Assembly: GCA_028690665.1 (NCBI GenBank)
Contig: JAQVAV010000004.1
Span: forward strand, 248,001 to 312,000
DNA from: Paludibacter sp.
GTDB taxonomy: Bacteria; Bacteroidota; Bacteroidia; Bacteroidales; Paludibacteraceae
DNA: 64,000 nucleotides
Reading direction: 5' to 3'
The translations under genes were made by a program, and so were the position numbers. The notes under the pieces were generated by a model. It had not been told where the DNA came from, made no database searches, and saw nothing but the letters and a program-made list of their open reading frames with translations. Shown one piece after another: positions 46,000-53,243 of this stretch; positions within the stretch are counted from its first letter, which is position 1; each line of letters opens with the position of its first letter.

Positions 46000-47301
46000 T
46001 TATTTTCTTGATTCTATAGTTGCTTCCACTGAACGGAATTCCGACAGATCGGAAAGGTATTGGTTCTGAACTGACAAATCGGCGTTGAACACTTCCAAAT
46101 AATCGGTCAGACTCATTAAACCCTGTTCATATTTTTGACGCGCTAACTGAAGGTTATCTTTCGACAATTGGAGTTTCTCAAGCGACGTATTAGCGACATT
46201 AGCTGCTGAGAAATATTCCTTCAGGAGATTGTTATCTTTTAGCTCTGCATTAGCCAATTCTTCATTATATGCTGTTTGGGCAATTTGCTTCTGAATTTTA
46301 GCCGCATTGTATTTCGATTTATTGGCTAAGCCCGTAAACACCGGCATGGTAACCGATACTCCCACATAATTTGATTTTCGCCAATCGTTGGTATCGAATG
46401 AAAAATCGAAATTGTCCCAATACTGATTAGCTCCGAAATATCCTTTGAGACTGATTTGCGGAGCAAAAACCGACAATGCTGATTTCATTTCAAAAGAGGC
46501 TACTTTTTCCTGCTGTTTGAAAATTTCAGATTGATTGTCAGGAGTAAGCAACAAGCCATCCGGTTCGATTTTTTCCTGTACCGGAATCTCTGTCAATGTC
46601 ATTTCGGTATTACTGTCAACGCCCAAAAGCATTTTCAGCTGATTGCTTACCTGTACATTATAAAGTTTGGTACATTCCAACTGCTGCACAACCTGCATCC
46701 GGTTTATAACCGATTGATTTACGGCCAATTGATCCACCAATCCTTCACTAAATTTTTGTTTGGTAAGTTGTTCTATCGTATCAGCAGCCAATAAATTCCG
46801 GTTCCAAAGCTTTTCAGCCTGGATAGCCGTAATAGTAGCAGAATAAACCTGACCCACCTGTTCTTTCAACTGTTGTTCGTAATACCGGCTATTAGCTTTT
46901 TCCAATTGCACATTGGCAGCAGCCGTTTTCGATTGATACACCGATGTCCAGTTCAACAAATTGTAGTTCACATTCAATCCCGCAGTATAAGCATATTGCT
47001 TTCCAAATTTCAGGTAAACCGTTTCGCCGGGCTGTCCCAATATTTCACCCGGAACAGGCGTCTCACTTATATCTATGTTATACTGTCCGGTCATTCCCGC
47101 GGTTATATTCGGATAAAGAAAAGCATTGGCTGCCATTTTATTTTTCTCTGCCTGTTCGGTTTTGAGTTGTTGCATTTTGTTACCATAATTATGTGTGAGC
47201 GCATATTCACAAGCATCTTCCGGCGAATCAAATTTGACCTGCGCCTGACTGAAAACAGACACTATCAGTAAACTGGCCATTATTAAATATCCTGATTTCA
47301 T
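46000..47301 (-). CDS. TolC-family outer-membrane efflux protein
   Basis: Start at 47301 (433 residues) gives signal peptide MKSGYLIMASLLIVSVFSQAQ and an ATGA overlap with the upstream gene; a start five codons earlier is possible. Two outer-membrane-efflux repeats are visible, each with long coiled-coil helices (LKEQVGQVYSATITAIQAEK; LQLSKDNLQLARQKYEQGLMS, the latter a classic OEP ending). It would form the trimeric exit channel of the pump. Confidence 0.94.
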   Translation of the reverse strand: MKSGYLIMASLLIVSVFSQAQVKFDSPEDACEYALTHNYGNKMQQLKTEQAEKNKMAANAFLYPNITAGMTGQYNIDISETPVPGEILGQPGETVYLKFGKQYAYTAGLNVNYNLLNWTSVYQSKTAAANVQLEKANSRYYEQQLKEQVGQVYSATITAIQAEKLWNRNLLAADTIEQLTKQKFSEGLVDQLAVNQSVINRMQVVQQLECTKLYNVQVSNQLKMLLGVDSNTEMTLTEIPVQEKIEPDGLLLTPDNQSEIFKQQEKVASFEMKSALSVFAPQISLKGYFGANQYWDNFDFSFDTNDWRKSNYVGVSVTMPVFTGLANKSKYNAAKIQKQIAQTAYNEELANAELKDNNLLKEYFSAANVANTSLEKLQLSKDNLQLARQKYEQGLMSLTDYLEVFNADLSVQNQYLSDLSEFRSVEATIESRK

Positions 47302-47726
47302 TTGTAGCGTGTCCATGTTTTTGTGTCGTTGAAGAATCCTTTTTTTCCGGTAATCTCTATCTTATCCGGCGAAATCATTTTTACAGAGCAATCGGCAATT
47401 ACACCCCGCTTCGGCCCGTAAAATTTCCCCGAGACATAATTTTTCCCATCAAATTCCAAATCGTACATAATCACAGTACCCACCAGAGGTTTGTTTCGAA
47501 GGTCAGGATCAGGATTTGCCTTGTCAAGACGCGGATTTCCATGCTCGTCATTAGGTTTGGCAAACCAGACAATTTTGGCAGCATAACCCGAAGGAACTTT
47601 AAAAAATTCAATACGGATGTTTTTTTGATCATTTGTCCAGACGCCTTTTATTTTATCGGCATCCGGATGGGCAAAAATTACAACCGCAAATATCAGAGCC
47701 GTTATGGCCGTTAATGTTCTTTTCAT
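47298..47726 (-). CDS. DUF2147 family secreted protein, first gene of the export operon
   Basis: Start at 47726 (142 residues) because MKRTLTAITALIFAVVIFAHP is a signal peptide and the promoter lies just upstream. An alternative start at 47864 would sit above the promoter. The mature part, GVWTNDQ..IRIEFFK, YAAKIVW, KPLVGTVIMYDL, YVSGKFYGPKRG, is the DUF2147 beta-structure. The role is unknown. Coupled to the TolC-like gene by ATGA overlap, it is probably a periplasmic accessory or substrate sensor. Confidence 0.88.
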   Translation of the reverse strand: MKRTLTAITALIFAVVIFAHPDADKIKGVWTNDQKNIRIEFFKVPSGYAAKIVWFAKPNDEHGNPRLDKANPDPDLRNKPLVGTVIMYDLEFDGKNYVSGKFYGPKRGVIADCSVKMISPDKIEITGKKGFFNDTKTWTRYK

Positions 47727-47754
47727 ACCTTGTTCGTTTTTTTGATTTACGACA

Positions 47755-47785
47755 CAAAAGTATGGCGATAAAAAATGCAGGTAAA
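47755..47785 (-). promoter_or_regulatory. Promoter of the DUF2147-TolC-HlyD-ABC operon
   Basis: On the minus strand TTTA (47782-47785), 19 bases, then TACTTTTG (47755-47762). The leader to the ATG at 47726 is about 20 bases. Confidence 0.7.
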
Positions 47786-47794
47786 TTGACTTGT

Positions 47795-47831
47795 GGGTGA
47801 ACTGAACAAAACAAAGGGTGAACTGAACAAA
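47795..47831 (-). promoter_or_regulatory. Direct repeat fitting a LytTR-type operator
   Basis: The 16-mer gggtgaactgaacaaa occurs at 47795-47810 and 47816-47831, an exact 21-base period, ending nine bases above the -33 element. Read with the gene, each repeat contains TCAGTTCAC, which fits the LytTR half-site ([TA][AC][CA]GTTN[AG][TG]) at eight of nine positions. The 12-base gap equals the usual spacing. The neighbouring two-component system has a LytTR regulator. Confidence 0.65.
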
Positions 47832-47945
47832 GAAACAAATACGTATTAATATTGAAACTTTCATGCAACATAAAGTTCACATCGAAAGTATACTTTTGCT
47901 CCTGTTTTTGACAAACCATTTTGTTTACATCATTATCAAAATTGC

Positions 47946-47984
47946 GCAAAAAAAGAGACTGATCGTGAGATCAATCTCTTTTTG
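47946..47984. terminator. Terminator downstream of the two-component system
   Basis: gcaaaaaaagagactgatc pairs with gatcaatctctttttgc with small mismatches. It lies between the LytTR gene (ending 48043, minus strand) and the export operon promoter region. Confidence 0.75.
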
Positions 47985-48042
47985 CTTATCATACAGGATC
48001 TATCCAATATTCTTTCTATTTACGCCTAAAAATTTCCATCTG

Positions 48043-48489
48043 TCACTCTTCCAGCCATTTCATAAACTCAGAAACTTTCAGCCGGCTGACCACCAAAGTT
48101 TCGGGAAGTTTTATGGGAGTATGAATGCTGACTTTCCGATTAAAATAAGGTTGAACTTCTTTTACCGCCTTTCGATTAATTAATGCCTGACGGCTAATTC
48201 GAAAAAATTCCGAAGAATTCAATTCTGCTTCTATTTCTCCCAACGGACGATATACGGCATATTTCTGTTGATCGAATGTATAAACGTAAAGTATTTCATT
48301 ATCAACAAAAAACACGGCAATTTCGCTGATCTGTAACGGGATAAAACTTTCACGATATTGCACCAGCAATGTTTTACGGTACTGAGGTTGAGATGCCAAC
48401 GATTGTTTCAGCATTTCCAGAATGCGTGCATCAGCACTGAACGACGATTTCAAAGCTTCAAATTTCAAAAAAGCCTTTTTTTTCCACAT
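48043..48489 (-). CDS. LytTR DNA-binding part of a response regulator, separated by a frameshift
   Basis: The frame from ATG 48489 encodes 148 residues, MWKKKAFLKFEALKSSF, then a LytTR domain (about 40-148) with QYRESFIPLQISEIAVFFV, RPLGEIEAEL, FFRISRQALINRKAVKEV and LVVSRLKVSEFMKWL. In intact relatives this follows the receiver in one protein. Here it is in the -1/+1 frame relative to the receiver because of an eight-A tract (48476-48483 as T on the plus strand). Seven As would rejoin the frames. It could be translated on its own from the ATG, be made by slippage, or be a sequencing artefact. Confidence 0.85.
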   Translation of the reverse strand: MWKKKAFLKFEALKSSFSADARILEMLKQSLASQPQYRKTLLVQYRESFIPLQISEIAVFFVDNEILYVYTFDQQKYAVYRPLGEIEAELNSSEFFRISRQALINRKAVKEVQPYFNRKVSIHTPIKLPETLVVSRLKVSEFMKWLEE

Positions 48490-48808
48490 CCTCTTCCTTT
48501 ACCGGTTTCAACAGGTATTCTATTCCGTTGGTTTTAAAAGCTTCAAGCATATACTGATCGTAAGCAGTACAAAACACTACCGGACTTTTCACTTCAACAA
48601 GCGAAAAAATTTCAAAACTCAATCCGTCCGCCAGCTGAATATCCATAAAAATCAAATCCGGCTGATTCTGTCTGTGTTGAAGTATCGAAACCGTACTTTC
48701 AATACTATCCGAAATATCACGGATAACTGCATCCGGACGAAGTTTCAGAACAATCGATTTCAGCATCGAAGCCGTTTGCGGTTCATCTTCTACAATCAGT
48801 ATTTCCAT
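48458..48808 (-). CDS. Receiver part of a LytTR response regulator, separated by a frameshift
   Basis: The 116-residue frame is a CheY-like receiver with acidic pocket VEDEP (Glu7, Asp8), phospho-acceptor Asp56 in LIFMDIQLADG, Thr81 in FCTAYDQY and Lys101 in LLKPVKEEDV. It runs through the A8 tract into GFFEI and stops, while the other frame continues to the LytTR domain. It overlaps the histidine kinase stop by one base. As a single-domain regulator it could still be phosphorylated. Confidence 0.85.
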   Translation of the reverse strand: MEILIVEDEPQTASMLKSIVLKLRPDAVIRDISDSIESTVSILQHRQNQPDLIFMDIQLADGLSFEIFSLVEVKSPVVFCTAYDQYMLEAFKTNGIEYLLKPVKEEDVEKKGFFEI

Positions 48809-49857
48809 TAGTTTAATAATTTTATTTTTACTCTGAATACAGTTTCATCTGTAAACACATTCACTGCATCTGCTTCTCCGAGAAGTTCATAACGTTTTAT
48901 CAGATTATTCAAACCAAATCCGGAAGGTTCCTGATGAGTGATTTTAGGATGTAAATTATTTTCAACAATCAAATAATTTAATCCCGAGTTATAAATCTTT
49001 ATCTGCAAATGTTTATCTTTGGAAATGACGTTGTGTTTAATGCAATTTTCCACCAAAATCTGCAAACTGAAAGTCGGAACTTTTTTGGTGAGCATACTAC
49101 TGTCAATATCTTTCCCGATAGAAAGCATACGTTCAAAACGTGTAAAAAGCATAAAACTGTAGTCATCCAGAAACTCCAACTCTTCCGACAAAGTCACCAT
49201 TTCTTTATCACGTTTTTGGAGCAACTGACGATAAACTTCCGATAGTTTCAGCACAAATTGCTCTGCATTTTCATCTCCGGTATAAATCATCGACCGAAGC
49301 GTAGAAAGCGAATTGAACAAAAAATGCGGATTCACCTGCTGGCGCAAGATTTCGAAACGAGCCCTCATGTTTTCGGTTTTCAACATCTCATTCTGAATTT
49401 CGGCAACCTGAGCCTTTTTTCCGGAATATAATGCAAACTGTATGAGATAAATCAACGAAATACTTATAAATCCACGAAATGCAATAAGATATAAATTCAG
49501 ATTGTTATCTATAAAAACAAATTCAAAATCATTCAATAAAAACAAGGCCACCAGCACAAATGAAACAAGAAAAATTCCATTAATCAGGATAATATATAAA
49601 ATCCTTTTTACAGAGAGACGGCCCTTAAAATTGGAAGTAGAATTTTTGTATAAAACCCCGTTGATCATCCAACTGCATATCAAAAATAAAAAAGTCAGTA
49701 TCCAGTTTCCTACCACACGATACCATTCATCAAATTCCCGTTGCTGACTGTTATTAATCAGATTCAATGCCGGAAGAATTGCCGAAAACAGGATTGCTAA
49801 TTTCCAATTAATCCCGGCATTTTTAATACGTTGCAATATAGAAGATAAAAACCTCAA
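48808..49857 (-). CDS. LytS-type sensor histidine kinase
   Basis: The 349-residue protein has four hydrophobic segments in the first 145 residues (about 20-35, 48-66, 85-108, 122-143). The His-kinase domain follows with the phosphorylated His178 in QQVNPHFLFNSLSTLRS and SEELEFLDDYSFMLFTRF. An ATP-binding part contains LQILVENCIKHN (N box) and GFGLNNLIKRYELL (G box). There is no separate extracellular domain, suggesting a membrane-sensed signal. The partner regulator follows with one base overlap. Confidence 0.93.
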   Translation of the reverse strand: MRFLSSILQRIKNAGINWKLAILFSAILPALNLINNSQQREFDEWYRVVGNWILTFLFLICSWMINGVLYKNSTSNFKGRLSVKRILYIILINGIFLVSFVLVALFLLNDFEFVFIDNNLNLYLIAFRGFISISLIYLIQFALYSGKKAQVAEIQNEMLKTENMRARFEILRQQVNPHFLFNSLSTLRSMIYTGDENAEQFVLKLSEVYRQLLQKRDKEMVTLSEELEFLDDYSFMLFTRFERMLSIGKDIDSSMLTKKVPTFSLQILVENCIKHNVISKDKHLQIKIYNSGLNYLIVENNLHPKITHQEPSGFGLNNLIKRYELLGEADAVNVFTDETVFRVKIKLLN

Positions 49858-49919
49858 TTTTATATATTTTAAATCAAAATCAAAATTTCTTTATTCGGAT
49901 AAAAAAGAAAATACATTTA

Positions 49920-49949
49920 CAAATGTAATGGTTTTTACTGTTTTTCAAT
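49920..49949 (-). promoter_or_regulatory. Promoter of the two-component system
   Basis: On the minus strand ATTG (49946-49949), 18 bases, TACATTTG (49920-49927). Its upstream element touches the pirin -7 box on the other strand, so the two promoters are divergent and overlapping. Confidence 0.5.
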
Positions 49950-49956
49950 ATTTTTG
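49949..49956 (+). promoter_or_regulatory. -7 box for the pirin gene
   Basis: TATTTTTG matches TAnnTTTG, about 110 bases before the pirin ATG. No clear -33 element. Confidence 0.45.
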
Positions 49957-50065
49957 TTCTAACAGAGTATTTTATTTGTCATGGTGAAAAGTCTTAAAAA
50001 AAGCTTTTTGTACAAACCTTTCATACCATTATTTCGTTAATCAAAAACATAAAAAGATAACAGTT

Positions 50066-51085
50066 ATGAAAAACAATAAAGTTTTAGGTTTACAACAACT
50101 CGGCCCGCAGTGGACAATGGATAGTCCTTTTTTGTTTTGTGCACATCACAACGACAAATATCCAAAAGCAAATGAAGAAATGGGACCGGCAGTTTCTCTG
50201 TCCGGCAGAAATATTGGCAGTGACTTTTCCGGCAAAGACGGATTTAATATGTATCACGGTACCAAAGTTCCGGGATTTCCGGCACATCCTCATCGCGGAT
50301 TCGAAACCGTTACGGTTGTTCTTAACGGATTTGTTGATCATTTCGATTCATCGGGTGCTAACGGTCGTTACGGGAATGGCGACGTGCAGTGGCTTACAAC
50401 AGGAAACGGCTGCCAGCATTCCGAAATGTTTCCGTTGCTGAACACCGACAGGGAAAACCCCATAGAGCTATTCCAGATATGGCTCAATCTTCCTGCTGCG
50501 GATAAAAAGGCCAAACCTCATTATAAAATGTTCTGGAATGAAGATATTCCGGAAACAGACATAAAAGATAACACGGAAAAAAATACGCACATCAGATTGA
50601 TTGCCGGCAACATACATGGAGTTCAAAGTTTAGCTCCGGCACCCGACTCATGGGCCAACAATCCGGATAATCACGTACGGATTTTGCTGATACAAATGGA
50701 AAGGAATGCCTCTTTTACTCTTCCGGCAGTTTCGGAAAGTGTATCGAGAAATTTATATTTTTATCAGGGAAAAGGAAGCATTTCTATCGATGGCCTGACT
50801 ATAAAATCCTCAAACAGAATAAAACTGAATGGAAATGCTGATATTGAAATTATCAATGGAGATGCTGAAAGCTATTTTCTGCTACTTGAAGGGGAACCTA
50901 TCCGGGAAAATGTAGTTCAGTACGGGCCTTTTGTTATGAACACAAAAGAGGAAATTCAGCAGGCGATTTACGAATACCAGCAAACTGAATACGGAGGCTG
51001 GCCATGGGATCGTGCCGATGTAGTGCATTCCAGAAATACAAAACGTTTTGCAAAGTATAGCAACGGACATGAAGAACATCGGTAA
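50066..51085 (+). CDS. Pirin family protein
   Basis: The 339-residue double-cupin protein shows the pirin metal site in AHPHRGFETVTVVLNGF (His and Glu ligands) and NGCQHSEMF. A C-terminal pirin domain (about 180-330) follows with FYQGKGSISIDG and LLLEGEPI. Pirins are iron-binding; some act as quercetin dioxygenases or redox sensors, and the role here is not known. Bacteroidetes pirins of this length are common. The next gene is sodB, 112 bases downstream, which may point to oxidative stress. Confidence 0.93.
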   Translation: MKNNKVLGLQQLGPQWTMDSPFLFCAHHNDKYPKANEEMGPAVSLSGRNIGSDFSGKDGFNMYHGTKVPGFPAHPHRGFETVTVVLNGFVDHFDSSGANGRYGNGDVQWLTTGNGCQHSEMFPLLNTDRENPIELFQIWLNLPAADKKAKPHYKMFWNEDIPETDIKDNTEKNTHIRLIAGNIHGVQSLAPAPDSWANNPDNHVRILLIQMERNASFTLPAVSESVSRNLYFYQGKGSISIDGLTIKSSNRIKLNGNADIEIINGDAESYFLLLEGEPIRENVVQYGPFVMNTKEEIQQAIYEYQQTEYGGWPWDRADVVHSRNTKRFAKYSNGHEEHR

Positions 51086-51197
51086 GTAATAGAAATTGTC
51101 AATCACTGTATAGTTTTTTTCTACGAAACTTCTGACTTATTTCGATTGTTTTATCAGCATAAGACAAACCAATATACTCATTTAAAATACAAACATT

Positions 51198-51773
51198 ATG
51201 AAATTCGAATTACCAAAATTACCATACGAAACCGGAGCCCTTGCTCCTGTAATCAGTCAGCAGACAATAGAGTTGCATTATGGCAAACACCTGCAGACAT
51301 ATATTAATAATTTAAACACTCTGATCGTCGGAACAAAATTCGAAAATGCCGATCTTGAGACTATCGTGAAAGAAAGCGATGGAGCTATTTTCAACAATGC
51401 CGGACAAACTCTGAATCACAATATTTATTTTCTTTCGTTTTCACCCAATGGCGGTGGCGAACCTTCAGGAAAATTAGCTGAAGCTATCAAAAGCCAGTTC
51501 GGTGATTTCGAGAATTTCAAAAAGGAATTTGCCGCAGCAGCTGTTTCATTATTCGGTTCGGGTTGGGCATGGCTTGCAAAAGATGCTTCCGGTAAACTTT
51601 CAATTTTAAAAGAACCCAATGGCAGTAATCCGGTTGCAAAGGGTCTTGTTCCGCTACTTGGTTTCGATGTCTGGGAACATGCTTATTATCTCGATTATCA
51701 AAATCGCAGAGCCGATCACGTAAGCGCTTTATGGGATATTATCGACTGGAAAGCCGTGGAAAGTCGTTATTAA
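51198..51773 (+). CDS. sodB: Superoxide dismutase (Fe/Mn)
   Basis: The 191-residue cytosolic enzyme converts superoxide to oxygen and peroxide. The four metal ligands are His27 in ELHYGKH, His74 in TLNHNIYF, and Asp157 and His161 in DVWEHAYYLDY. Length and sequence fit the iron or cambialistic type found in Bacteroides. Metal choice is not certain from sequence alone. A terminator follows at 51797-51835. Confidence 0.97.
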   Translation: MKFELPKLPYETGALAPVISQQTIELHYGKHLQTYINNLNTLIVGTKFENADLETIVKESDGAIFNNAGQTLNHNIYFLSFSPNGGGEPSGKLAEAIKSQFGDFENFKKEFAAAAVSLFGSGWAWLAKDASGKLSILKEPNGSNPVAKGLVPLLGFDVWEHAYYLDYQNRRADHVSALWDIIDWKAVESRY

Positions 51774-51796
51774 TCTGCTTTACACATCATACTTTC

Positions 51797-51835
51797 ACGC
51801 CGGTTTGGGGAATTTTTCCTGAATCGGCGTTTTTT
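51797..51835 (+). terminator. Terminator after sodB
   Basis: acgccg pairs with cggcgt, extended by an inner tgggg/cctga-like stem, and is followed by a run of six T. Confidence 0.75.
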
Positions 51836-51879
51836 CCGCTTAATTTATTTTCCATCAGCTATTTTTTTAAATAAAATAC

Positions 51880-51887
51880 TACCTTTG
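51880..51887 (+). promoter_or_regulatory. -7 box for the glycosyltransferase gene
   Basis: TACCTTTG matches TAnnTTTG, about 58 bases before the chosen ATG at 51945. Confidence 0.5.
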
Positions 51888-51944
51888 CATTCGGAAATAT
51901 TTTTTTTAAGAAACTAACTTTTCCTTTTGAAAATAACAGACAAA

Positions 51945-53111
51945 ATGAATCTCTACGGTTTTGAATTTAGCCTTGTTGAACAAATAATTCTTTGTGTTCT
52001 TGTAGTAGCTTTCATCTATGAATTGTCATTTTATCTGGTCTACATTAGGGGAGTTATTCGTTATCGCAATAAGATTAAAAAGAAAATCGTCACATTCCCT
52101 GTCGAACAACCTCCCGTCAGCATTATTATCAGCGCCCGCGACGAAGTTGAAAACCTCAGAAAATTTTTACCTTTTGTACTCAATCAGGAATATCCCGACT
52201 TTGAAGTAATTGTCATAAATGATGGCTCTTCAGATGAGACAGCGGATCTTCTTGATCATTTGAAAAAAGAATATTCCAGGCTCCGCACAACATTTGTCCC
52301 AAGCGGTACAAAAAACATAAGTACAAAAAAACTCGCCCTTACTTTAGGAATTAAAGCAGCACAAAACGACTGGTTGCTTTTTACCGATGCCGACTGTATG
52401 CCGGAAGACAAATGTTGGATTGCACGTATGGCCCGCAATTTCACACAGGGAACCGAATTTGTTCTGGGTTATGGCGCCTATTTCAATAAAAAAGGATTTG
52501 TCAATAAACTCATTACTTACGATACGCTTTTCATTGCTCTTCAGTATTTAGGCTTTGCCCTGAAAGGAAAACCATATATGGGAGTGGGACGTAACATGGC
52601 TTATCGTAAAGAGGTGTTTTTCAGGCAAAACGGCTTTGCTTCGACGCTTCATTTACGCTCGGGCGATGACGACCTTATGGTTAACAAGGCTGCTAATGAA
52701 TTCAACACAAAAGTAGAAATTGCGCCAGACAGCATTACATGGTCAGAACCTAATAAACATTTCAAAGACTGGTATTATCAAAAAGAACGTCATTTATCGG
52801 TTTCATCTTACTACACTTCGGCAAGTAAATTCAGAATTTCCATCGAGCCATTTTTCAGAGCCATCTTTTATTTATCATTTATTGCGACTCTGATATTTGG
52901 AAATATGGTCACAATGATTGCCGCAGGAGTTATTTTCATAGCCCGGTATATTACTCAAATGCTTATCATCAACGCATCTGCAAAATATTTTGGAGAGAGA
53001 AGATACTATTTTCTGATACTCTTGTTTGACATTATGCTTCCGGTAATCAACCTCCATCTTATGACCTTCGGACGTATGGGCTCAAAAGCAAAGCACATTT
53101 ACTGGAAATAA
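51945..53111 (+). CDS. Family 2 glycosyltransferase, membrane-anchored
   Basis: Start at ATG 51945 (388 residues, MNLYGFEFSLVEQIIL); a TTG six codons upstream is less likely. One N-terminal helix (about 10-32) precedes a GT-A domain with VSIIISARDEVENL, VIVINDGSSDET, LLFTDADCMPED (metal-binding DxD-like) and RSGDDDLMVNKA (catalytic acids). Three C-terminal helices follow (about 300-320, 325-342 and 360-378). The topology resembles processive membrane transferases of exopolysaccharide or lipid glycosylation. The acceptor is unknown. Confidence 0.92.
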   Translation: MNLYGFEFSLVEQIILCVLVVAFIYELSFYLVYIRGVIRYRNKIKKKIVTFPVEQPPVSIIISARDEVENLRKFLPFVLNQEYPDFEVIVINDGSSDETADLLDHLKKEYSRLRTTFVPSGTKNISTKKLALTLGIKAAQNDWLLFTDADCMPEDKCWIARMARNFTQGTEFVLGYGAYFNKKGFVNKLITYDTLFIALQYLGFALKGKPYMGVGRNMAYRKEVFFRQNGFASTLHLRSGDDDLMVNKAANEFNTKVEIAPDSITWSEPNKHFKDWYYQKERHLSVSSYYTSASKFRISIEPFFRAIFYLSFIATLIFGNMVTMIAAGVIFIARYITQMLIINASAKYFGERRYYFLILLFDIMLPVINLHLMTFGRMGSKAKHIYWK

Positions 53112-53182
53112 TGTTATATTTGTATAACAATTGAGCCGCATACGAACTTACAACAGTACCTGCTCGTTGTAAATAAAAACCC

Positions 53183-53220
53183 AAAGCCGGATTTCAAAAT
53201 TTTCTACCCCGGCTTTTATT
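53183..53220 (+). terminator. Hairpin before rnr
   Basis: aaagccgg pairs with ccggcttt, followed by TTATT. It lies 23 bases above the rnr ATG and below a TATATTTG box (53115-53122), so it may terminate the glycosyltransferase message or attenuate rnr. Confidence 0.55.
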
Positions 53221-53243
53221 CACAAATAAACACAGATTGCCTT

